Below are positions 1 through 6,800 of a stretch of DNA of 10,339 nt, piece after piece (the first letter of the stretch is position 1; each line of letters begins with the position of its first letter). Origin of the DNA: JAVVVD01 sp964642795. Its GTDB lineage: Bacteria > Bacillota > Clostridia > Christensenellales > CAG-138. Under the pieces are notes generated by a model. It did no database searches. It saw only the letters and a list, made by a program, of their open reading frames with translations, and was not told where the DNA came from. The translations under genes and the position numbers were made by a program. Location: positions 1 through 10,339 of the forward strand of contig CAZXRQ010000061.1 in NCBI GenBank assembly GCA_964642795.1, written 5' to 3'.

Positions 1-886
1 CGCCGGTGAGGATGGCGATATCCTGCAGCATGGCCTTGCGCCTGTCGCCAAAGCCGGGGGCCTTGACGGCCACGCAGGTGAAGGTGCCGCGCAGCTTGTT
101 GACTATCAAGGTAGCCAGCGCCTCGCCCTCGACGTCCTCTGCGATTATCAAAAGCTGCTTGCCCTTCTGTACGACAGCCTCGAGTACGGGCAGCACCTCC
201 TGGATGTTGCTTATCTTCTTCTCAGTGATGAGGATGTACGGATTATCCAGCACGGCTTCCATCTTATCGGTATCCGTTACCATGTAGGCGGACGCATAGC
301 CGCGGTCAAACTGCATACCCTCGACCACCTTAAGCTCGGTCTTCATGGTTTTGGACTCCTCGATGGTAATAACACCGTCGTTGCCAACCTTTTCCATTGC
401 GTCGCTTATCAGCTCGCCGACCTTGTCGTCGCTGGCGGATATGGAGGCGACCTGTGCGATGGCCTGCTTGTTGCCTACCGGCTTGCTAAGCTCCTTAAGC
501 CCGGCTACCGCATCGTCCACGGCGCTTTCTATGCCGCGCTTGATATCCATGGGGTTTGCGCCCGCGGCGACGTTCTTCATGCCCTCGCGGATAATGGCCT
601 GCGCAAGCAGGGTAGCCGTGGTGGTGCCATCGCCGGCTACGTCGTTGGTCTTGGTAGCGACTTCCTTGACGAGCTGCGCGCCCATGTTTTCAAACGGGTC
701 TTCCAGTTCTATCTCTTTTGCTATGGTCACGCCGTCGTTGGTGATGAGCGGCGCGCCGTATTTCTTATCCAGCACTACGTTGCGGCCCTTGGGCCCCAGC
801 GTGATCTTAACGGTATCCGCCAGGGCGTTCATACCGGTCTCCAGCGCCCTGCGCGCTTCTTCGCCGTATTTAAGCTGTTTTGCCAT
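1..886 (-). CDS. groL: Chaperonin GroEL, N-terminal part (cut by window edge)
   Basis: This is the 60-kDa chaperonin that forms the double-ring folding chamber in the cytoplasm and works with GroES in ATP-driven protein folding. The window holds the first 295 codons of about 540; the rest lies beyond position 1. The start MAKQLKYGEEARRALE is typical of the family. The ATP-binding signature GDGTTT is at residues 86-90, with Asp87 at the position of the E. coli nucleotide-site aspartate, and MQFDRGY near residue 191 marks the apical domain boundary. Equatorial, intermediate and most of the apical domain are present; the second ATPase aspartate (near 398) would lie outside. The ATG has GGAGG (901-897) ten bases upstream. 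It follows groES by 28 bases in one operon, so it should share the CIRCE-controlled promoter. No frameshift is visible. Identification is essentially certain. Confidence 0.98.
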   Translation of the reverse strand, partial: MAKQLKYGEEARRALETGMNALADTVKITLGPKGRNVVLDKKYGAPLITNDGVTIAKEIELEDPFENMGAQLVKEVATKTNDVAGDGTTTATLLAQAIIREGMKNVAAGANPMDIKRGIESAVDDAVAGLKELSKPVGNKQAIAQVASISASDDKVGELISDAMEKVGNDGVITIEESKTMKTELKVVEGMQFDRGYASAYMVTDTDKMEAVLDNPYILITEKKISNIQEVLPVLEAVVQKGKQLLIIAEDVEGEALATLIVNKLRGTFTCVAVKAPGFGDRRKAMLQDIAILTG

Positions 887-914
887 AATAATTTTACCTC
901 CGCTTTGATTTGGA

Positions 915-1199
915 TTATTCCACTATTGCCAGTATGTCGTTCTGCCGTACGACTATATACTCAACATCGTCCAGCTTGACCTCGGTGCCCGCATATTTGG
1001 AGAATATCACCTTATCCCCTGCCTTTACGTGCATGGTGATCTCCTTGCCGTCGACGTTGCCGCCGGGGCCCACTGCGATTACCTCGCTCATAACGGGCTT
1101 TTCCTTGGCGCTGCCGGTCAGGATGATTCCGCTTTTCGTGGTCTCCTCCGCTTCGGCCGCCTTTAACACTACTCTGTCTGCAAGCGGTTTGAGTTTCAT
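915..1199 (-). CDS. groS: Co-chaperonin GroES
   Basis: This 94-residue protein is the 10-kDa lid of the GroEL chamber; seven copies cap the ring in the cytoplasm. The length and the opening MKLKPLADRVVLK are diagnostic. The mobile loop covers about residues 16-33 and contains the hydrophobic tripeptide region GIIL (24-27) that docks on GroEL apical domains. A later segment, GDKVIFSKYAGTEVK, is the conserved beta-barrel part. The start is supported by an AAGGAGG ribosome binding site (1215-1209) nine bases upstream of the ATG. It is the first gene of the groES-groEL operon, preceded by a CIRCE operator and a sigma-A type promoter on the same strand, which implies HrcA heat-shock control. Confidence 0.98.
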   Translation of the reverse strand: MKLKPLADRVVLKAAEAEETTKSGIILTGSAKEKPVMSEVIAVGPGGNVDGKEITMHVKAGDKVIFSKYAGTEVKLDDVEYIVVRQNDILAIVE

Positions 1200-1251
1200 G
1201 ATTGGTTGCCTCCTTAAGATATTATGAAATATAGTATTGACCGTTCATGCC

Positions 1252-1280
1252 GTTAGCACTCATCGTTTCTGAGTGCTAAC
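1252..1280 (-). promoter_or_regulatory. CIRCE operator (HrcA binding site)
   Basis: A perfect inverted repeat TTAGCACTC-N9-GAGTGCTAA occupies 1253-1279 and extends by one more G/C pair on each side. It matches the canonical CIRCE element exactly, including the 9-base spacer. It lies just downstream of the groES promoter and 53 bases before the groES start codon, so it sits at the expected transcript 5' end. Known biology: HrcA binds CIRCE and represses chaperone genes, with GroEL helping HrcA to fold. The site is symmetrical, but its position assigns it to groES-groEL. Confidence 0.97.
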
Positions 1281-1289
1281 AACGATGCT

Positions 1290-1318
1290 ATGATAGCGCA
1301 ACGCGCCCGATAAATCAA
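1290..1318 (-). promoter_or_regulatory. Sigma-A type promoter of groES-groEL
   Basis: Read on the minus strand, TTGATT (1318-1313) and TATCAT (1295-1290) are separated by exactly 17 bases. Initiation would fall around 1283, directly at the edge of the CIRCE element, which is the usual arrangement for HrcA repression. The start point is inferred from spacing only. Confidence 0.75.
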
Positions 1319-1351
1319 GTCCCGCGCCGTATTTTCACATTTGTTTCGCAA

Positions 1352-1380
1352 TTTACTTATTTCCCGCCAAATGGTATACT
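1352..1380 (+). promoter_or_regulatory. Sigma-A type promoter of the dCMP deaminase gene
   Basis: TTTACT (1352-1357) and TATACT (1375-1380) are spaced by 17 bases. The second hexamer is preceded by TGG, which gives an extended -10 motif. The promoter is divergent from the groES promoter, with 33 bases between the two -35 hexamers. Initiation would be near 1387, giving a leader of about 35 bases. Confidence 0.7.
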
Positions 1381-1420
1381 TCTGCAAAAGAAACCACATA
1401 ACGCAAAATGGAGGTGCGCC

Positions 1421-1879
1421 ATGGCTGAATGGAACAAATGGGACGAGCGCTTTATGCAGCTTGCCCACACCATAGGCGGCTGGTCTAGCTGCTTTCAGGA
1501 CAACCGCAAAATAGGCGCGGTGATCGTGCGCAACAAGCGCATACTCACCACAGGCTATAACGGCGCGCCCGCGGGCATAAAAAGCTGCGTGGAAAAGGGC
1601 GAATGTAAGCGCCGCAGGCTGGGCATTGCAAGCGGCACCCGGCACGAGCTGTGCTACGCCATACACGCCGAGCAAAACGCCATAATACAGGCGGCCAAGC
1701 TGGGGCTTGCCATAGACGGGGCCACGCTGTACTGTACGCATCAGCCCTGCGTCATCTGCGCCAAAATGATAGTTAACGCAGGCATAGCCAAGGTGATATA
1801 CGGCGAGGGCTATCCGGACGAATTCTCGCTGGAGATATTCAAAGAAGCAAATGTGCCTTTGTTAAAATACGGTGAATAA
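1421..1879 (+). CDS. Deoxycytidylate (dCMP) deaminase, ComEB type
   Basis: The enzyme converts dCMP to dUMP, supplying thymidylate synthase, in the cytoplasm. The 152-residue protein carries the zinc-dependent cytidine/deoxycytidylate deaminase fold. His82-Ala-Glu84 gives one zinc ligand and the catalytic glutamate, and Pro109-Cys110-x-x-Cys113 gives the other two ligands. The GYNGAPAG segment (45-52) is typical of dCMP deaminases rather than cytidine or tRNA-adenosine deaminases. The insertion at 55-78 is rich in Cys and His (C56, C62, H75, C78), and may hold a second zinc as in some phage enzymes; this is inference. The ATG has GGAGGT (1410-1415) five bases upstream. The gene has its own extended -10 promoter. 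The serpin gene follows on the same strand after 84 bases with no clear terminator between them, so read-through is possible. Length and motifs are normal. Confidence 0.95.
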   Translation: MAEWNKWDERFMQLAHTIGGWSSCFQDNRKIGAVIVRNKRILTTGYNGAPAGIKSCVEKGECKRRRLGIASGTRHELCYAIHAEQNAIIQAAKLGLAIDGATLYCTHQPCVICAKMIVNAGIAKVIYGEGYPDEFSLEIFKEANVPLLKYGE

Positions 1880-1963
1880 CGCGCCTTTTGCCGCCGCTTC
1901 ACGCGCGCAGGCGGTATAATCAGACGTCGGATGCGTCCGGCTTTTGAAAGAGAGGTATATATT

Positions 1964-3370
1964 ATGAAAAAGCTCAGGCTTCTTCCGCTGTTGCTGGCGA
2001 TGATAATGCTTTGCGGCTGCGCGGGACAGAGTGCGCCGGAAACCGTGGATATCGCTCCCCCGTCCGCGGCCTCGGATACCGACCCCGCCCAGCAGGGCGG
2101 CACAATAACCGCACAGGGCGACGGCATGACCGCCAAGCTCGTCGCCGTAGAATACCCCGCCCCCGCGGACCCGTATATCGGCGGCGGCATGGATTCCGCC
2201 TGGCTTAACGATGTAAGCGCGCAGGATGCGTACAACGCCTGGCTGGAGCGTGTGAGTGCGCTGGATATCGACTATCTTGCAGGTGTGCGCAGGTTTGCGC
2301 AGGATTCCGCCGCCATGCTGCTTGGCGAATACAGCGAGGACAACCAGCTTTACTCGCCGATAAGCCTGTACTTTGCCATGGCGATGCTGGCCGAATGCGC
2401 AGCAGGCGATACGCAGGCGCAGCTGCTCGATGCGCTGGGTACGGATATGGATACGCTGGAGACCAACATACAGCTGCTGTATGAACAGCTCAACATAAGC
2501 TCCTCCGTCAGCACATGCTCGCTGCTCGATTCCATATGGCTCAGCGACGCTTACACCTTCAACGCGGAGCCTTTAAGCCGGCTTGCGCGTTTCATGTACG
2601 CGGAAAGCTTCAGCACGGACTTCTACGGCGAGGCTTATGCGGACGATATATCCGCATGGGTGGCCGAAAACACCGGTCGGCTGCTGGGACTTGATCCCGC
2701 ACAGTTTACCGTTTCCCCGGATACTGCGATGCTGCTTTTCAACACCGTATACTTTTGCGGTGAATGGATGAACAGCTTTGACGCCGCGCTCACCGCCGAG
2801 GACGACTTCCAATGCTCCGACGGCAGCGTGGCCACATGCGAGTTTATGAACGGCAGCCTGACAGGCGTCTATACGGAGACCGACGCCTACACCGCAGCGG
2901 AGCTGCCGCTCAAATACGGCTCCGTGCGCTTCATTCTGCCCGGCGCGGATTGCTCTCCCAGCGATATACTCGGCGACGCCGAGCTGTTCAACGCCGCGGC
3001 ATTCGGCGGTATGAGCAGTACCGCAACGGTCAACTGGATGATACCCAAGGTGGATTACGGCGTATCGCAAGAGCTCACCGACCTTATCGTCGATCTGGGT
3101 GCATCCGATGCAATGGACGTGGAAGCCGCGGACTTCTCCGCGCTCAGTGCGGATGGGCTTTTCCTCTCCGGCGCGCTGCAGGAATGCCGCGTATCCATGG
3201 ATGAAAACGGCGTCACTGCCGCAGCGTTCACGGAGCTTATGCTCACCGGCTCCGGTTTACCGGAGGACGCCGTGGATATGTATCTGAACAAGCCGTACAT
3301 ATATATAATCAGCATCGCCAACCTGCCTTTATTCATAGGCATTGTAAACAGCGCGGATATGGAAGGATAG
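1964..3370 (+). CDS. Serpin-family lipoprotein
   Basis: Serpins are suicide inhibitors of proteases. This 468-residue protein starts with a lipoprotein signal (charged MKKLR, hydrophobic stretch, lipobox LCGC with the lipidated Cys19), followed by a low-complexity linker to about residue 100, so it should sit on the outer face of the membrane. The serpin domain spans about 105-463. Family landmarks are SPISLYFAMAML (131-142), the LLFNTVYFCGEW strand (257-268), MIPKVDYGVSQEL (359-371), ADFSALS (389-395), the reactive-loop hinge ENGVTAAA (414-421) and NKPYIYII...LPLFIGIVNS at the end. The start at 1964 is preferred over an in-frame ATG at 1931 because AGAGGT (1951-1956) is correctly spaced and the signal peptide begins there. 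Hinge residues differ slightly from inhibitory serpins, so whether it inhibits is open. A strong terminator follows. Confidence 0.93.
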   Translation: MKKLRLLPLLLAMIMLCGCAGQSAPETVDIAPPSAASDTDPAQQGGTITAQGDGMTAKLVAVEYPAPADPYIGGGMDSAWLNDVSAQDAYNAWLERVSALDIDYLAGVRRFAQDSAAMLLGEYSEDNQLYSPISLYFAMAMLAECAAGDTQAQLLDALGTDMDTLETNIQLLYEQLNISSSVSTCSLLDSIWLSDAYTFNAEPLSRLARFMYAESFSTDFYGEAYADDISAWVAENTGRLLGLDPAQFTVSPDTAMLLFNTVYFCGEWMNSFDAALTAEDDFQCSDGSVATCEFMNGSLTGVYTETDAYTAAELPLKYGSVRFILPGADCSPSDILGDAELFNAAAFGGMSSTATVNWMIPKVDYGVSQELTDLIVDLGASDAMDVEAADFSALSADGLFLSGALQECRVSMDENGVTAAAFTELMLTGSGLPEDAVDMYLNKPYIYIISIANLPLFIGIVNSADMEG

Positions 3371-3403
3371 CAGCCGCGCCGCGCAGGCATAAGCCACTGT
3401 AAC

Positions 3404-3438
3404 AGCCCGCCGAGCCATGTTTTCTCGGCGGGCTTTTG
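3404..3438 (+). terminator. Rho-independent terminator after the serpin gene
   Basis: An 11-bp perfect stem, AGCCCGCCGAG (3404-3414) with CTCGGCGGGCT (3424-3434), encloses a 9-base loop and runs into TTTT. It starts 34 bases after the serpin stop codon. The U-tract is short but the stem is GC-rich. Confidence 0.88.
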
Positions 3439-3486
3439 TGTAGCTGCATATTGCGTTATTTTTATGCGGTTACAGGCAACACAGGC

Positions 3487-3515
3487 TTGCAATATACGCT
3501 AAGTTGTGACATACT
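3487..3515 (+). promoter_or_regulatory. Candidate promoter of the dipeptidase-antiporter pair
   Basis: TTGCAA (3487-3492) and CATACT (3510-3515) are spaced by 17 bases, each matching the sigma-A consensus at four of six positions. Initiation would be near 3522, leaving a leader of about 145 bases before the dipeptidase start. No T-box motif or riboswitch that I recognise occurs in that leader. The match is only moderate. Confidence 0.42.
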
Positions 3516-3524
3516 TCTGCTGTG

Positions 3525-3536
3525 GACTGTACAGTC
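3525..3536. promoter_or_regulatory. Perfect 12-bp palindrome, possible operator
   Basis: GACTGTACAGTC is a perfect palindrome. It can be extended by TGTG on the left and CACA on the right if one base is skipped. It lies a few bases downstream of the -10 of the candidate promoter at 3487-3515, where a repressor dimer could act. A nearby TGTGAC (3505-3510) is also repeated in inverted form as GTCACA (3534-3539). I do not recognise the binding protein; an operator role is inference from symmetry and position. Confidence 0.4.
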
Positions 3537-3668
3537 ACACATGAACACCATATTGTACGCCTGTTGCGGGAATACAGCATTCATTCCAAAGAACGCTTAG
3601 CGGCGGTTTTTTGTATATTATTCAACAAGGCGTCCGCATAAATATGAGAAATACAGGAGGCATATGTC

Positions 3669-5015
3669 ATGACCGGCGACAAGATCAAATCCTATATCGA
3701 CAGCCATTCGGCCGAAATGATACAGGAGCTTTCGGAATGGATAGCCATCCCCAGCGTTTCTTCGAACCTGAACGAGGTGGAGCGTGCGCTCGACTATATA
3801 CTCCGGCTCGCCCGCGGCATGGGCTTTACCGCCCGCTCGGAGCTGGGCGGCCAGGTTGGCGTTATCGAGTGCGGCGAAGGCCCCGAGACGCTGGGTATAC
3901 TCACACATGTGGACGTAGTGCCGCCGGGAGACGCCGCCGAGTGGGAAACCGATCCGTTCTGCGCCACCGTAAAGGACGGCAAGCTGTTCGGTCGCGGCGC
4001 GATAGACGATAAAGGCCCCGCCATAGCTTCACTGTATGCCATGCGCGCGGTGCTGGAAAGCGGGGAGCCGCTCAAAAAACGTGTTCAGCTTATACTCGGT
4101 ACGCAGGAGGAGGTCGAATGGACGGATATGAACGCCTACGTAAAGGCGTGTCCGCTTCCGGATTACGGCTTTACCCCCGACGACGCGTTCCCCATATGCA
4201 ATATAGAAAAGGGCTGCGGCCCCGCAACCCTTAAAATCCCCTTTGACGTACCTGACGACGGCAAAAGGTACTTAGCCGCAATCGAGGCGGGCGTGGCTTT
4301 CAACGCCGTCCCCTCCGCCGCTTGGGCGAGCTTCAATACCGGCGAACCGGTTATGGCCAGCGGACGCGCCACCCATGCAAGCCAGCCCGAAAAGGGCGAA
4401 AACGCGCTTATTGCGCTGGCCGCAAAGCTGAAAACGATGTATGAAGCGGGCGGGCTTTATATGAACAACGCTCTGGCCTTCATGCTTATGCTGGTCGAGC
4501 GCTTCTCCACCTCCTGCGGAGAGGGCATGGGGCTGTGCAGCGAGAGCGAGTATTATAAGGGTGAGTTTGTTCACCGCAACACGATAACGCCTACATATGT
4601 CACTACCGAAAGCGGCGTGCTCACCGTTAGCTTTGACGTGCGCTTCCCGTACGGCATGAGTGATCAAAAGATAACCGACGCCTTCAAAGCGCTGGCCGCC
4701 GAGTTTGGCGGCACGGCGGAGACCGGACTTCAGCCCGCCGTATTCGTAAGCAGCTCAAGCCCGTTTCTGCACGCATTCGCTGAGGCCTACGAGGCCATGA
4801 CGCCCAACAAAAACGAATACACCATTGCCTACGGCGGCTCTTATGCAAAGGCCATGCCCAACGTTGTGGCATGGGGGCCGCTGTTCCCTGACGATACCGA
4901 CACCTGCCACGAGGCAAACGAATACATACGACTTGACGCCCTTTCTGACTGCGCAAAGATATTCGCCCAGGCGGTAGCGAGCATTGCGCTTTCGGACAAG
5001 AGCTTTAAGCAATAA
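3669..5015 (+). CDS. M20-family dipeptidase, PepV/Sapep-like
   Basis: This 448-residue cytoplasmic metallopeptidase should cleave dipeptides with a two-metal centre. The M20 motifs are in order: THVDVVPPGD (79-88) with ligand His80 and catalytic-site Asp82; GRGAIDDKGP (108-117) with the bridging Asp at 113; GTQEEVEW (144-151) with the general base at Glu147 and a metal ligand at Glu148; a TPDDAFP segment (169-175) with another acidic ligand; and HEANEY (414-419) with the last His ligand. THASQPEKGENA (235-246) belongs to the lid domain, which contributes a His to the active site in PepV. Length and motif spelling fit PepV and Sapep better than DapE or ArgE. The ATG follows GGAGG (3656-3660) by eight bases. 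A transporter gene follows after 27 bases without terminator, so the two are probably one operon. Exact substrate cannot be read from the sequence. Confidence 0.92.
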   Translation: MTGDKIKSYIDSHSAEMIQELSEWIAIPSVSSNLNEVERALDYILRLARGMGFTARSELGGQVGVIECGEGPETLGILTHVDVVPPGDAAEWETDPFCATVKDGKLFGRGAIDDKGPAIASLYAMRAVLESGEPLKKRVQLILGTQEEVEWTDMNAYVKACPLPDYGFTPDDAFPICNIEKGCGPATLKIPFDVPDDGKRYLAAIEAGVAFNAVPSAAWASFNTGEPVMASGRATHASQPEKGENALIALAAKLKTMYEAGGLYMNNALAFMLMLVERFSTSCGEGMGLCSESEYYKGEFVHRNTITPTYVTTESGVLTVSFDVRFPYGMSDQKITDAFKALAAEFGGTAETGLQPAVFVSSSSPFLHAFAEAYEAMTPNKNEYTIAYGGSYAKAMPNVVAWGPLFPDDTDTCHEANEYIRLDALSDCAKIFAQAVASIALSDKSFKQ

Positions 5016-5042
5016 TCTTTTTAGGAAAAGGGGGAATACGAA

Positions 5043-6422
5043 TTGTCTTACGGAATCTTCATCTTAATTCCCATCGTCGTAGTGCTGGTGCTTGCGCTTT
5101 GGCTCAAGGACACCTTCACCTCGATACTCGCTGGCGTTATCGTAGCCTTCGCCATGCTGAACAACTTCAATCCGGTCGATACCTTCAACGGCTTCCTCGA
5201 CGGCATCTATGTAACCGCCTGTGACGACGGTACGATGTGGGTGCTGCTGGTCGTGGTGCTGTTTGGCGGCTTGATTGCTCTGATACAGGACGCCGGCGGC
5301 GTGCTTGGGTTTGCCCGGGTATGGGGCAAGCTGTTCAAGACCCGCAGATCCGCCCTGTTTGGAGCGTGGCTGCTCGGCATAATCATCTGGATAGACGATT
5401 ATCTCAACTGCCTCGCCGTCGGCGCCGCCGTGCGCGACACCACCGACAAACACCGCGTATCCCGTGAGATGCTGGCATATGTGGTAAACTCCACCGGCGT
5501 TACGGACTGCTCGTTCTGGCCGTTTTCCACCTGGGGCGCCTTCATGGGCGCGCTTATGCTGGAAGCCGGCATGGTCGCTGACAATATAAGCGTAGTTGGC
5601 GCATATGTTAGGGCGATGCCTTTCATAATATACGGCTGGCTGGCGCTTGCCACCACGCTGCTGGTGATATTCGGCATAATCCCGCTGTTCGGGCCGATGA
5701 AAAAGGCCGAAAAGCGCGCCATCGAGACCGGCGAGGTGCAGTCCCCCGAGGCCAAGGCTGAAATGATAGCCCTGCCTGAGGACGAGACCAAGTTCGAGGG
5801 CAAGAAGATCAGCATGTGGGATTTCATAATCCCCATAGTAGTCGTGGCGGTAATCTGCATAGTTACAGAGGATATTGTCATCGGCCTGCTGCTGGCCATC
5901 ATCGTCTGCTTCCTTCTCTACCTCCCCAGAAAGCTGCTCACCTTCAAGCAGGGCATCAGCTCTTTGATGCGCGGCTTCACTGATATGTTCCCGCTGGTCA
6001 TACTGATAATCCTCGGCTACATGTTCGTGGACGCCAACACCCAGCTTGGGCTTATCGACATGGTGATAGGCTTCGTTTCCTCCAGCATACCGGCAAAGCT
6101 TTTGCCCATGCTGCTGTTCATCGTGCTGGGCCTGCTCAGCTTTGCCGCCGGCTCCTTCTGGGGCCTGGCGATAATCGCATTCCCGATAGTCGGGCCGCTC
6201 GCCGCCGCAATGAACATCCCCTCTGCGCTGGCAGCCGGCGCCGTAATATCGGCAGTCTGCTTCGGCGGTCACATCTGCATCTATTCCGACACCGTCATAC
6301 TGACCTCCGCTTCAACGCAGACAACACCGGCGGAATACTTCAGGACCAGCGCGCCGCTGGTAGCGATACCTTTTGTACTGGCAAGCCTGTGCTATCTGGT
6401 ATTCGGTCTGATCTTCTGCTGA
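5043..6422 (+). CDS. NhaC-family cation/substrate antiporter
   Basis: This 459-residue polytopic membrane protein has about eleven or twelve hydrophobic segments, and belongs by motif to the NhaC family (Na+/H+ antiporters, malate/lactate exchanger MleN and related amino acid carriers). Conserved landmarks are IIIWIDDYLNCLAVG (113-127), RDTTDKHRVSREMLAYVVNSTG (131-152, the family's RPxTDKxxISR region), DCSFWPFSTWGAF (155-167) and FGGHICIYSDTVILTS (407-422). A charged cytoplasmic loop lies at about 218-257. The start is a TTG at 5043, supported by GGGGG (5030-5034) eight bases upstream; the next in-frame ATG would remove the first membrane helix. It follows the dipeptidase gene by 27 bases and ends at a strong terminator. 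The ion and substrate are unknown; its partner gene suggests exchange of an amino acid or peptide product, which is inference. Confidence 0.9.
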   Translation: MSYGIFILIPIVVVLVLALWLKDTFTSILAGVIVAFAMLNNFNPVDTFNGFLDGIYVTACDDGTMWVLLVVVLFGGLIALIQDAGGVLGFARVWGKLFKTRRSALFGAWLLGIIIWIDDYLNCLAVGAAVRDTTDKHRVSREMLAYVVNSTGVTDCSFWPFSTWGAFMGALMLEAGMVADNISVVGAYVRAMPFIIYGWLALATTLLVIFGIIPLFGPMKKAEKRAIETGEVQSPEAKAEMIALPEDETKFEGKKISMWDFIIPIVVVAVICIVTEDIVIGLLLAIIVCFLLYLPRKLLTFKQGISSLMRGFTDMFPLVILIILGYMFVDANTQLGLIDMVIGFVSSSIPAKLLPMLLFIVLGLLSFAAGSFWGLAIIAFPIVGPLAAAMNIPSALAAGAVISAVCFGGHICIYSDTVILTSASTQTTPAEYFRTSAPLVAIPFVLASLCYLVFGLIFC

Positions 6423-6448
6423 TACGCAAGCCTTCGATCCCTGTTCAA

Positions 6449-6482
6449 AAAAACTGTCCCGCAATATTGCGGGACAGTTTTT
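6449..6482. terminator. Bidirectional terminator between convergent genes
   Basis: AAAAACTGTCCCGCAAT (6449-6465) is followed directly by its exact reverse complement (6466-6482), a perfect 34-base inverted repeat. Each strand ends in a run of T after the GC-rich stem. It lies 26 bases after the antiporter stop codon and 19 bases after the stop codon of the minus-strand small gene, so it can end both transcripts. Confidence 0.93.
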
Positions 6483-6501
6483 GATTAAAGCGTTATCCGG
6501 C

Positions 6502-6771
6502 TCAGCCGTTGGTAGTATCGGTCGGCTGCTCCGCAGCAGCGGGGCCGTTCTGCCGCGCGTTGGCGTTTACCTTGGCGGCGGCTTCGTCATAAGCATCCTT
6601 TGCAGCCTGCTTTACGGCCTCAAATTTATCCTTTGCATCCACCTTCCCATCGCCGTTAACGTCCTGTACGCCGTCGGGATTATTCTCCTTGTACTTATCA
6701 GATACGCGCACCGCGGCAACGGTAGCGCCGGCCACGGCGCCCACGCCCAACAGCTTTTTAATTATACCCAT
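6502..6771 (-). CDS. Small membrane-anchored protein with one EF-hand/dockerin-like loop
   Basis: The function of this 89-residue protein is not known to me. Residues 3-22 (start MGIIKKLLGVGAVAGATVAAV) form a hydrophobic helix rich in Gly and Ala that looks like a membrane anchor without a cleavage site. Residues 37-48, DVNGDGKVDAKD, match a calcium-binding loop: Asp37, Asn39, Asp41 and Asp48 occupy ligand positions 1, 3, 5 and 12 as in dockerin repeats. Residues 46-72 are Ala/Lys/Glu-rich and probably helical, and the tail is disordered (Pro, Thr, Asn, Gln). Only one loop is present, so it is not a full two-repeat dockerin. The ATG has GGAGG (6785-6781) nine bases upstream, there is a strong promoter at 6829-6801, and it ends at the bidirectional terminator, so this is a real single-gene unit. 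It is convergent with the antiporter gene and divergent from the glycosyltransferase gene. Confidence 0.88.
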   Translation of the reverse strand: MGIIKKLLGVGAVAGATVAAVRVSDKYKENNPDGVQDVNGDGKVDAKDKFEAVKQAAKDAYDEAAAKVNANARQNGPAAAEQPTDTTNG

Positions 6772-6800
6772 TAGATTATTCCTCCGTGTCTTTTTCTCAC

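Noticed and set aside
6..908. Plus-strand open frames opposite the chaperonin gene
   Set aside because: The minus strand encodes unmistakable GroEL here. The Ser/Thr-rich plus-strand products are antisense artefacts.
1253..1741. A minus-strand open frame that runs through the CIRCE and promoter region
   Set aside because: It overlaps regulatory sites and the dCMP deaminase gene on the other strand, and has no family similarity that I can see.
1888..1920. A promoter for the serpin gene using TATAAT at 1915-1920
   Set aside because: The -10 hexamer is perfect, but the only -35 candidate (TTGCCG at 1888-1893) is 21 bases away. It may be real but the evidence is insufficient.
3590..3615. A possible terminator or attenuator (CGCTTAGCGGCGGTTTTTT) in the dipeptidase leader
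   Set aside because: The T run is good but the hairpin has only about three pairs with a three-base loop, too weak to call. No T-box or riboswitch motif supports attenuation.
5064..6272. A 402-codon open frame on the minus strand
   Set aside because: It lies wholly inside the antiporter gene on the opposite strand, its translation is full of His, Tyr and Gln with no recognisable motif, and it has no ribosome binding site. It is a shadow of a GC-rich gene.
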